From contig JAJZAS010000058.1 in NCBI GenBank assembly GCA_021799325.1, positions 1 to 8,372 of the forward strand: a stretch of DNA of 8,372 nt, read 5' to 3'. Position numbers and translations under genes: made by a program. Below the pieces are notes generated by a model. It saw only the letters and a list, made by a program, of their open reading frames with translations. It was not told the DNA's origin and did not search any database. The DNA comes from Bacillota bacterium (GTDB taxonomy: Bacteria; Bacillota; Bacilli; Alicyclobacillales; SLC66). Positions 1 through 6,130 of this stretch are shown here, piece after piece; the stretch's first letter is position 1; the number at the start of each line of letters is the position of its first letter.

Positions 1-99
1 ATAAAAGCATCAAGTCATTCGGAAATCGAACGTTTTCAAATAATGGAGCCTTCAATGAATGAAATATTTATTCAGGCAGTAGGAGGCGAACATGAATAA
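1..99 (+). CDS. ABC transporter ATP-binding protein, C-terminal end (NatA-like), partial
   Basis: Reading frame 1 is open from the window edge to a TAA at 97-99 and encodes 32 residues that include RFQIMEPSMNEIFIQAVGG. The pattern of a short strand followed by EPSLNEIFI is the usual end of NatA-type ABC ATPases, where it closes the small domain after the helical region. The Walker and signature motifs lie outside the window. The frame overlaps the permease start by 8 bp (92-99), and the permease ribosome binding site (81-86) lies inside this coding sequence. That is typical of a translationally coupled ATPase-permease pair. The family assignment rests on this short tail plus the neighbour, so the substrate cannot be stated. 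Confidence 0.8.
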   Translation: MKASSHSEIERFQIMEPSMNEIFIQAVGGEHE

Positions 100-1384
100 T
101 ATCGGTACTGTGATTCGATTTACATACAGAAATAAAGTAAAATCGCGCCCCTTTCTCATCTCTACCATCATTTTGGCACTTATTATTAGTATTGCAATCA
201 ATATGCCCTACCTAATCGCGCATCTTTCGTCCCATGCGCCGACGAGGGTAGGTATCGTGCAATCAGAATCGAACATACCGAGTTTGTTAAAAAAATATTT
301 CCGCATTCAAAAATCCTCAAATGTCTCTGTGGTTATTTTCCCGGCTAGACAAAGTGTTGCTGCCGACGAAAGTATGCTGAACAAGGCGGTGGCATCCGGA
401 AAAATTCAGGGCTATGTTGAACTAAATCAGGTAAAAGGTGCTGCTTTTCCGCAAGTCACATATAAAAGTAAACAGTCTATCATCTCGAGTCAAGACTTCG
501 CTTCACAATTGCAGCAGGCGTTCCAGTTGATCAAAACACAAGTCGTTGTAAAGCAAATAGGTCTTTCCTCACAGCAAATGGGGGAGCTTTATTCGCCAGT
601 TTCGATCCAGACGGTACAATTGTCTGCATCGTCGACGAATGAAAAGGGGAAAACACAGGCCATGGTGATCATGGCGATGGTGATGGTGTATGCCCTACTA
701 TTTTTGCTTTTTATGGGTGTCACGATGACAGGAAGCATGATTGCTAACGAGGTAACCGCTGAGAAAAGTTCCCGAGTCATGGAGATTTTAATATCAAGCG
801 TTTCTCCCCTTCAACAGATGTTCGGAAAAATTATAGGCATAGGACTTGTAGGGTTAACGCAAATTGTGATTTTTATCGTCATCGCGCTTATTAACGTTAA
901 TCTGCCGCAAAACACCCACTTTTTATTGACTCAATTTCATTTGAGTTTTCGCAATGTTCCTGTTAGCTTGTTGATCTATTTTGTATTTTTCTATATAGCC
1001 GGTTATTTTTTGTTTGCTACCTTGTTTGCGGCGATTGGTTCACTAGTCAGTCGGACGGAAGATTTGGGTCAGGCGATCCTCCCTGCTACCTTCTTGCTGC
1101 TCGCAGGTTTTTATATAGGTGTTTATGGGTTGCAGGCGCCAAATTCCCCGTTTGTGGTGGCTATGTCCTTTATTCCTTTTTTTACTCCGCTCATCATGTT
1201 TTTACGCATTGGTCTCAGCGATCCTTCAGTTTGGCAGGTGATCTTGTCGATTGTCATATTGCTTGCATCTGTATATGGCATGACATGGCTTTCTGCCAAG
1301 ATCTATCGAACCGGTGTACTAATGTACGGGAAACGTCCGTCAATCAGAGAACTTCGAAGAGCGATGAGAGCAATGAAGATGTGA
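92..1384 (+). CDS. ABC-2 type exporter permease, NatB-like
   Basis: This 430-residue integral membrane protein is the permease partner of the ATPase ending at 99. The ATG at 92 follows AGGAGG (81-86) with a 5-nt spacer. The architecture is that of the NatB/ABC-2 family. A first membrane helix spans about residues 20-43. A large extracytoplasmic domain covers about 45-188. A cluster of hydrophobic segments follows at about 190-216, 244-270, 290-318, 328-347, 352-373 and 382-402, ending in a basic cytoplasmic tail (RRAMRAMK). The family hallmark after the second helix is present as EKSSRVMEILISSVSP (about 224-239). Known relatives export sodium (NatAB of Bacillus subtilis) or drugs and peptides, and the substrate is not readable here. 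No convincing terminator follows; only a 5-bp hairpin is present near 1414-1430. Confidence 0.88.
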   Translation: MNNIGTVIRFTYRNKVKSRPFLISTIILALIISIAINMPYLIAHLSSHAPTRVGIVQSESNIPSLLKKYFRIQKSSNVSVVIFPARQSVAADESMLNKAVASGKIQGYVELNQVKGAAFPQVTYKSKQSIISSQDFASQLQQAFQLIKTQVVVKQIGLSSQQMGELYSPVSIQTVQLSASSTNEKGKTQAMVIMAMVMVYALLFLLFMGVTMTGSMIANEVTAEKSSRVMEILISSVSPLQQMFGKIIGIGLVGLTQIVIFIVIALINVNLPQNTHFLLTQFHLSFRNVPVSLLIYFVFFYIAGYFLFATLFAAIGSLVSRTEDLGQAILPATFLLLAGFYIGVYGLQAPNSPFVVAMSFIPFFTPLIMFLRIGLSDPSVWQVILSIVILLASVYGMTWLSAKIYRTGVLMYGKRPSIRELRRAMRAMKM

Positions 1385-1488
1385 TGTATATGAGAAATAA
1401 GAATTAATTGTCACTACATCGTCCTTGTAGGGCTTCGTATATGGTGTAAAATAATAATAAGTTTTAACTCGAGAGAGGAGGAACACCA

Positions 1489-3555
1489 ATGGCAGTAGAA
1501 ATGGACGCGATTGAAACAGTCACTAAGTCTACCATTTGCAGTTTTTGCGGAACGGGATGCGGACTTTCAGTGACGGCTAAAGATGGGAAAATTGTCAGTG
1601 TTGTCGGCGATAAAAATTCGCCTGTCAGTCATGGCGAAACCTGTGTGAAAGGGAGCCAGGCGTGGACGTATTCCCAGTCCAAGGATCGGCTCACTTACCC
1701 AATGGTGCGCAAAAATGGTCAACTCGTCAGAGCCACCTGGGAAGAGGCGCTGAAAGTTATTGCTGACGGTGTACGCAAAGTGAAGGAGGGAAGCGGTGCA
1801 GACGCTTTTGGATGCTTTAGTTCATCTAGGGCTACCAATGAATTGAACTTTCTTGCACAGAAATTAATGCGTCAGGTGATCGGGACCAACAATATTGACA
1901 GTTGTAACCGTACTTGACACGCTCCCAGCGTCGTCAGTTTGACGGCAGTGTTTGGCAGTGGAGCGGATACCAATTCCTATGAGGATTTTGAAAATACGGA
2001 CCTGATCATTGTTTGGGGATCGAACACCCAGGAAGCACACCCCATCATTTACAATCATATTCGCCGCGGCATTAAAAACGGTGCCAAAATGGTGCTGGTG
2101 GATCCTCGTAAACTCCCGATGGCGAATTTTGCTACGCATTACCTTCCCGTGCGTGTGGGTGCCGATATCGCACTGGCCAATGCGATTGGTCATGTGATTA
2201 TCGAAGAAAAGCTTTATGATGCAAAATTTATTGAACATTCTACTGAATTTTATGAGAATTATAAAGAAGTGGTAGCCAAATACACGCCTGAATTTGCAGA
2301 AACCATCACCGGGGTTCCTGCAGATCAGATTCGTGAAGTGGCGAGATTATATGCAACGGTGGATCGCGCGGTAATTGCCTGGACGTTGGGGATTACCGAA
2401 CATCATAATGGTGCCGACAACGTATTTGCTTTGATCAATTTGTCGCTGTTAACGGGAAAAGTGGGCAAGCCAGGAAGTGGCCTGATGCCACTACGTGGGC
2501 AAAACAATGTGCAGGGCGGCGGCGACATGGGAGCTCTTCCGAACAAGTTGCCTGGCTTTTTCAATGTAGAAGATGACGATGCGCGCGCAAAATTTGATTC
2601 TGCATGGAATTGCAAGATTCCTGGCAAAAACGGGTTGAACCAATCTGCCATGTTTTCCGCGATGCGCGATGGTCGCATCAAATTTCTGTATGTCATTGGT
2701 GAAAACCCCATTCAGTCTGAGGCTAATTCTGGGCATTCCAGGAGTGCATTTGAAAACCTTGAGATGCTGGTGGTACAGGATTTGTTCATGACCAAAACCG
2801 CAGAAATTGCGGATGTGGTCTTACCCGCTTCTGGCTGGGGCGAAGTGGATGGGACGTTTACCAACAGCGAACGTGGAATTCAAAGGGTTCGCAAAATTGT
2901 CAATGCACCTGGGGAGGCTAAGGATGACCTCTGGATCTTACAGGAAATTGCTAACCATATCGGCGCAAACTGGAACTATCAATCGGCGGAAGAGGTTTGG
3001 AATGAGCTTCGTTCCCTCTCTCCGTCTCATTACGGCATGTCGTATGAACGGTTGGAAAGAGAGTATGAACTGCAGTGGCCTTGTCCCAGTTTGACGGAAC
3101 CGCCGGAAAAAGTGCTTCATACGAGGCTGCATTCTGACAATGTGGGCATGCGGGCGAAATTTTTCCCTGTGGAATACGAAAAGCCGCTCGAACCAACTGA
3201 CGAGGAGTATCCCTATGTACTCATCACTGGTCGACGTCTTGCGTTTTACAACACAGGTGTCATGACGCGGTATGAAGGCGGCAAGGTCAAGGATCAAGAA
3301 GAATATATGGAGATCAATCCGATCGACGCCGCGAAATACCAACTGGAAAATGGCACGCGAATCAAAGTGTCATCACGGCGCGGCAGTGTGGAAGTGCCTG
3401 TGAAGATTACCGATCGGGTGATGGAAGGGTATGTATTTATGACATTCCATTTCCCTGAACAGGTGAACACGAACACGTTGACCAATGATGTTGCTGATTC
3501 AAAATCAGGAGTTTCTCCTTATAAATACACGGCGGTTCGGCTGGAAAGAGTGTAA
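1489..3555 (+). CDS. fdhA: Selenocysteine-containing formate dehydrogenase, alpha (catalytic) subunit, FdhF-type
   Basis: This 688-residue molybdenum/tungsten bis-MGD oxidoreductase oxidises formate to CO2. It is read through an in-frame TGA at 1915-1917 as selenocysteine (residue 143). ATG 1489 follows AGGAGG (1476-1481) with a 7-nt spacer. Visible features are an N-terminal 4Fe-4S site with Cys17, Cys20, Cys24 and Cys52, and Lys54 just after it. Then come the active-site stretch SCNRT-Sec-HAPSV with His144, and PLRGQNNVQGGGDMGA with Arg336. A C-terminal molybdopterin-binding domain starts near residue 574 (YPYVLITGRR). The Sec-to-Arg distance is 193 residues, the same as between Sec140 and Arg333 of E. 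coli FdhF, and the length is close to the 715 residues of FdhF. It has no N-terminal 2Fe-2S/ferredoxin extension like that of the roughly 980-residue Bacillus enzymes, and no signal peptide, so it is probably cytoplasmic. No fdhD, beta subunit or hydrogenase gene is in the window, so its electron acceptor is unknown. No strong sigma-A promoter was found in 1385-1475; TAAAAT at 1447-1452 is a possible -10. Confidence 0.93.
1915..1917 (+). other. In-frame TGA recoded as selenocysteine (Sec143)
   Basis: The TGA interrupts one continuous reading frame. The upstream part (from 1489) ends in SCNRT and the downstream part resumes with HAPSV in the same frame, with no base missing or added. In FdhF/FdhA families this residue is Sec or Cys and ligates Mo or W. 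It is followed by the catalytic His, as seen here. The only nearby downstream in-frame start candidate is TTG at 1939, which has no Shine-Dalgarno sequence and would yield an enzyme without its iron-sulfur domain and active site. A one-base mutation from a Cys codon (TGT or TGC) is the alternative, but the SECIS-like hairpin right after the TGA argues against it. Confidence 0.92.
1918..1965 (+). promoter_or_regulatory. Bacterial SECIS element directing UGA readthrough
   Basis: A hairpin lies immediately 3' of the TGA. The upper stem is GTCGTCA (1930-1936) pairing with TGACGGC (1940-1946), seven pairs including one U-G wobble, capped by loop GTT (1937-1939). A lower stem, CGCTCC (1920-1925) with GGAGCG (1960-1965), gives six more perfect pairs and encloses the upper hairpin. 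The apical loop begins 19 nt after the TGA and starts with GU. This matches the described bacterial SECIS consensus: loop about 16-37 nt downstream, a G in the first two loop positions, short apical stem. SelB loaded with Sec-tRNA(Sec) would bind here. The pairing was read by eye; no folding energy was computed. Confidence 0.85.
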
Positions 3556-3573
3556 TTTAGCCCATGAACAACG

Positions 3574-3620
3574 AAACCCGCGCTGATGGCATATGGCAAT
3601 CAGCGCGGGTTTATTATATA
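3574..3620 (+). terminator. Intrinsic terminator after fdhA
   Basis: A perfect 14-bp stem, AAACCCGCGCTGAT (3574-3587) with ATCAGCGCGGGTTT (3599-3612), encloses an 11-nt loop and is followed by a T-rich run (TTTATTATATATTATT). It starts 18 bp after the fdhA stop. The stem is GC-rich in its centre and unusually long, so it should end the fdhA transcript and separate it from the FTR-like gene. Confidence 0.9.
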
Positions 3621-3628
3621 TTATTATC

Positions 3629-3662
3629 ATGAATTAAATTCATTGGATAATATGAATATTAT
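3629..3662. repeat. Two adjacent AT-rich inverted repeats upstream of the FTR-like gene
   Basis: ATGAATT-A-AATTCAT (3629-3643) is a perfect 7-1-7 palindrome. Four bases later ATAATAT-GA-ATATTAT (3647-3662) is a perfect 7-2-7 inverted repeat. They sit 23-56 bp before the TTG start at 3685, where a promoter would be expected (GATAAT at 3646-3651 is a possible -10). They could be operator half-sites for a dimeric repressor, but the AT-rich context makes chance palindromes fairly likely, and no named regulator can be assigned. Confidence 0.4.
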
Positions 3663-3684
3663 TCTTTTTGAGAGGTAGATTGGG

Positions 3685-4317
3685 TTGTCAAAGTGGAAAG
3701 CTACAGCGAAAATGTATACAGATTTTATGAAGGGGTATCTCAGATATCGCAGTGATCTTAAAAAAATGGACCAATGGATCCAAAAATACGCAGAACGGAA
3801 AGGATTTCGCGTTAATCCGCATCCTATGTATCTAACGAATTTAAAAATATGGATCGCAGAAAATCAAGAGATGTACGGTACAAGAATTTGCCCATGTTTT
3901 GAAGCGACTGGTGATACAAAGACAGATCGCAAGTTAATTTGTCCCTGCTCATTCGCGGAAGAAGACATTGCCAAAACAGGGACCTGTCATTGTAAACTAT
4001 TTGCACGCGGAGATTTTACAGATGCAGATTTTGTTGATGCTGAGAAGGAGTTGATGAAGGAATACAGGATTTCCTTAAATTTAGTAGGGAATATACTGGA
4101 TACTCGAGGAGTACCTAAAAGTGACAACAGGGAAATGGACGTACCCGATCCACTGCATCAAATCAAGCAAGCCTTAAACCAAGTATCTTCGTTGCCGCTT
4201 GAAGTCCTAGTGGCAAGAGAGCAGTCTGCCATCAACATCCTTCAGTTTGCAAAACTAAAAAAATTGAAAGCTCAGTATAAGCCATTTGAAGATGCTTTTA
4301 TGGTGACTATTCAGTAA
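3685..4317 (+). CDS. Ferredoxin-thioredoxin reductase catalytic-domain protein with C-terminal extension
   Basis: This 210-residue protein carries the FTR beta/catalytic signature. Cys69-Pro-Cys71 is followed after 14 residues by Cys86-Pro-Cys88, and after 12 more by Cys101-His-Cys103. In characterised FTRs four of these cysteines bind a 4Fe-4S cluster and two form the redox-active disulfide that is reduced with ferredoxin electrons. The 14/12 spacing is that of non-photosynthetic bacterial and archaeal homologues as I recall them; cyanobacterial and plant enzymes have 16/8. The FTR domain covers about residues 30-125. About 85 further residues (126-210) form a mostly helical tail that I do not recognise. 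The TTG at 3685 is chosen because GAGAGGT (3670-3676) lies 8 nt upstream; the next in-frame ATG (3712) lacks such a site. The usual FTR variable subunit is not encoded nearby, so the electron donor and target disulfide are unknown. Its 3' end overlaps the convergent chemoreceptor gene by 11 bp. Confidence 0.85.
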   Translation: MSKWKATAKMYTDFMKGYLRYRSDLKKMDQWIQKYAERKGFRVNPHPMYLTNLKIWIAENQEMYGTRICPCFEATGDTKTDRKLICPCSFAEEDIAKTGTCHCKLFARGDFTDADFVDAEKELMKEYRISLNLVGNILDTRGVPKSDNREMDVPDPLHQIKQALNQVSSLPLEVLVAREQSAINILQFAKLKKLKAQYKPFEDAFMVTIQ

Positions 4318-5149
4318 CGGAGGATCGTTTGACGAGATCGTCCGCGACCTTTGCAATGTGCTCAAATACAGAACGAAGCTCCTCTACACTGGCGGTATGC
4401 TGGTCCTGATTTTGTGAGACGCGCTTAACGGCATCGTTTAGATTGATCAGTGCATTCTCCAGAGTTTCAAGTCGCATGCGGATTTTTTCTGCAGAGTCTT
4501 TGCTCTGCGTGGCCATTTTCCTAATTTCGTCAGACACTACGCCAAACCCGCGTCCGGCTTCTCCTGCTCTGGCCGATTCAATGGCAGCATTTAGTCCCAG
4601 CAAGTTCGACTGTGATGCGATATCTTGAACGAAATTCACGACCTCATGAATGTTGTTGATGTCTTGTGCGATTTCGCTTGAGTATTTGGCGAGAATGGTT
4701 ACATCTTCTGCAATGGATACTGAGGCATGGGCGATTTCGTCTGTTGTGGCGCTAAGCTCTTCCACCATCGCAGCCAGTTCATGTGAATCTGATCGCAATT
4801 GGTGCAGATTTTGATTCGAGGTGACAGCGGTCAAATAGCCGATGATCTCGCCGTTTTGGTTATCGTCTTTGAATATGGGGGCTGCCGTTGCAACGTAGGA
4901 AACGCCAAATTGCTCAGGTCCTCGTTCATCGCGGGTGGGTCTTTTTTGTAATTTAGCCTGATAAGTGACCGTTTGATTTAAGTCTTCGAGTTGATCTCCC
5001 ACATAAATAGGAATGTTCAAGTGATCCCCGGGTAATGATACAATCACCTGTTCCTGATCAAACAAAAGCAGGTGCGTATCTTCTGAATAGCTTTTTTGAA
5101 TAGCGGGCAAAAAAGGGATAATTTCTTCTAGAGAAGTCATAGGGTTCAT
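4307..5149 (-). CDS. Soluble methyl-accepting chemotaxis protein (chemoreceptor)
   Basis: This 280-residue minus-strand protein has no membrane segment or HAMP domain. Residues 1 to about 115 form a small sensory module (SLPGDHLNIPIYVGD, FGVSYVATAAPIF, GEIIGYLTAVTSN), a type of N-terminus common in short Bacillota chemoreceptors. Residues about 120-275 are the coiled-coil signalling domain. It contains the highly conserved hairpin tip that binds CheA/CheW (NLLGLNAAIESARAGEAGRG, about 182-201, followed by FGVVSDEIRKMA). Size and layout resemble B. subtilis YfmS, a soluble chemoreceptor, but orthology is not shown. It would act in the cytoplasm, sensing an internal signal and coupling to the Che pathway. 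ATG 5149 follows GGAG (5155-5158 on the plus-strand numbering) with a 5-nt spacer. No other chemotaxis gene is in the window. It converges on the FTR-like gene with an 11-bp overlap and no terminator between them. Confidence 0.9.
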   Translation of the reverse strand: MNPMTSLEEIIPFLPAIQKSYSEDTHLLLFDQEQVIVSLPGDHLNIPIYVGDQLEDLNQTVTYQAKLQKRPTRDERGPEQFGVSYVATAAPIFKDDNQNGEIIGYLTAVTSNQNLHQLRSDSHELAAMVEELSATTDEIAHASVSIAEDVTILAKYSSEIAQDINNIHEVVNFVQDIASQSNLLGLNAAIESARAGEAGRGFGVVSDEIRKMATQSKDSAEKIRMRLETLENALINLNDAVKRVSQNQDQHTASVEELRSVFEHIAKVADDLVKRSSVTE

Positions 5150-5185
5150 TTCATCTCCAAAATTTTATAGACTGGTTATATTAAA

Positions 5186-5214
5186 ATAATCGATTATAAA
5201 TTAAAAGTTGTCAA
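5186..5214 (-). promoter_or_regulatory. Candidate sigma-A promoter of the chemoreceptor gene
   Basis: On the minus strand, a perfect -35 box TTGACA (plus-strand 5209-5214) is followed after 17 bp by GATTAT (5186-5191), which matches four of six bases of the -10 consensus. A perfect TATAAT (5193-5198) is also present but only 10 bp from the -35, too close to pair with it. The predicted transcript would start about 30 bp before the ATG at 5149. No sigma-D (motility) promoter was found for this gene. Confidence 0.45.
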
Positions 5215-5322
5215 ACGGAGTAATTTGCCGATTATACTTAATTGCTAAATTTTTGGTTGGCTACTTTTCTTGGGTTGTTTGAAATACGTCAAATAATTGT
5301 CGTTTGTTAGCCTGTAATGAAA

Positions 5323-5352
5323 TTGTACGAATACCCTGACTACCATTATAAT
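5323..5352 (+). promoter_or_regulatory. Candidate promoter of the cytochrome c gene
   Basis: A perfect -10 box TATAAT (5347-5352) lies 35 bp before the GTG at 5388. Upstream at 18 bp is TTGTAC (5323-5328), a weak -35 with three of six consensus bases. A second -10-like TATAAA lies at 5353-5358. The rest of the 238-bp divergent region (5150-5387) is AT-rich with no recognisable gene. Confidence 0.4.
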
Positions 5353-5387
5353 TATAAAATCGTGGTACCGATATAGGAGGGCTGAAG

Positions 5388-5954
5388 GTGAGTAAAGAAA
5401 GAGGGATCTCTGGTGCTGGCGCATCGCTGGTTGCACTGGGTGTAGTGGTGAGCCTTGGTTTGTGGATGGGAGCTATTTTTGGGCTACCTAGCTCAACCAA
5501 TGAGAATTTAGCCAAACTGCCACCAGTGGCAATTGATCCACTTGCCAGTTCATCAGGCGGCTCTAGCAGCAGTAGTAGTAGTGCTGCGAGCACTGGGACA
5601 AGTTCGAATTCTTCTGGCGGTTCTTCCGGGACACAAAGTGCCTCAGGGGGATATAGCTCAGGAGGATTTACTGGATTGCCATTTCTCCCGCAAAGTCCCA
5701 AGAGCAAGACGCTGCTCGACACTTCCATGCCAGGTTATACGATTTTCAACAATACATGTTCCGGATGCCATGGCAGTAATCTGGAAGGTGGCGTAGGGCC
5801 TGAGCTTCGCGGAATTGGAAACGTTGCCAATGAATCGACATTGGTGAGCTTCATCACTAGTGGTAAGGGCATGATGCCTCCCGGTGGTGGATTGACCAGC
5901 AGTGCGCAGATCAAGCAAGTTGCGGACTGGCTGATGAAGCAGACGCAAAAATAA
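5388..5954 (+). CDS. Membrane-anchored small c-type cytochrome with Ser/Gly-rich linker
   Basis: This 188-residue protein has an N-terminal hydrophobic helix (about 9-32) that serves as uncleaved anchor or signal. A very Ser/Gly-rich, low-complexity linker runs about residues 53-92. A compact class-I cytochrome c domain follows (about 112-188). Haem is attached at Cys124-Ser-Gly-Cys127-His128. The likely sixth ligand is Met163, in GKGMMPP, where the MPP pattern is typical. The anchored layout resembles CccA-type cytochromes of Bacillus, which carry electrons on the outer face of the membrane to a terminal oxidase. There is no lipobox cysteine. GTG 5388 follows AGGAGG (5375-5380) with a 7-nt spacer. 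It stands alone, with a candidate promoter upstream and a hairpin terminator 70 bp downstream. No oxidase or cytochrome biogenesis gene is in the window. Confidence 0.92.
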   Translation: MSKERGISGAGASLVALGVVVSLGLWMGAIFGLPSSTNENLAKLPPVAIDPLASSSGGSSSSSSSAASTGTSSNSSGGSSGTQSASGGYSSGGFTGLPFLPQSPKSKTLLDTSMPGYTIFNNTCSGCHGSNLEGGVGPELRGIGNVANESTLVSFITSGKGMMPPGGGLTSSAQIKQVADWLMKQTQK

Positions 5955-6023
5955 TTCATATGCCGCGTATTTTTTATAGAATAAAACCATAGGCATCATT
6001 TGTACAATAACGTAAGGAAGAAG

Positions 6024-6053
6024 AGAGGATACTCTAAATAGGGTATCCTCTTT
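6024..6053 (+). terminator. Hairpin terminator after the cytochrome c gene
   Basis: AGAGGATACTC (6024-6034) pairs with GGGTATCCTCT (6041-6051) over 11 bp with a single T-G wobble, around a 6-nt loop TAAATA. The stem is strong, but the following T-run is short (TTTACCTTG), so termination may be incomplete. It lies 70 bp after the cytochrome c stop and 77 bp before the LCP start. Confidence 0.6.
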
Positions 6054-6130
6054 ACCTTGATCAAATTTTGTGTCATAATCCGCTTTTGAGATGATTTTTA
6101 TATTGAATTGTAAAAAAAAGTATAGGAGAT

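Noticed and set aside
1414..1430. Possible terminator CTACA...TGTAG after natB
   Set aside because: The stem is only 5 bp with a 7-nt loop and no T-run, too weak to call.
1864..2238. Minus-strand open frame of 124 codons inside the formate dehydrogenase gene
   Set aside because: It lies opposite well-conserved dehydrogenase coding sequence, has no recognisable motif, and is a shadow of the real gene.
1939..3555. Separate dehydrogenase gene starting at TTG 1939 after the TGA
   Set aside because: There is no Shine-Dalgarno sequence before it, the frame is continuous with the upstream part, and the product would lack the iron-sulfur domain and active site. Sec readthrough explains it better.
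1489..3555. Formate dehydrogenase as a pseudogene broken by a nonsense mutation
   Set aside because: The only in-frame stop is TGA at exactly the Sec/Cys position, and a SECIS-like hairpin follows. The remaining 545 codons show no other damage and keep the family motifs.
5227..5235. GCCGATTAT, similar to a sigma-D -10 box, near the chemoreceptor gene
   Set aside because: It points away from the chemoreceptor gene, and no TAAA -35 box lies at the required spacing.
5261..5728. Minus-strand open frame of 155 codons opposite the cytochrome c gene
   Set aside because: It is an artefact of the Ser/Gly-rich linker, whose complement encodes long runs of Leu, Pro and Glu. It has no start context or family resemblance.
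5960..5996. ATGCC...GGCAT and TTTTAT...ATAAAA inverted repeats just after the cytochrome c stop
   Set aside because: Short, AT-rich and interrupted. The stronger hairpin at 6024-6051 is the better terminator candidate.
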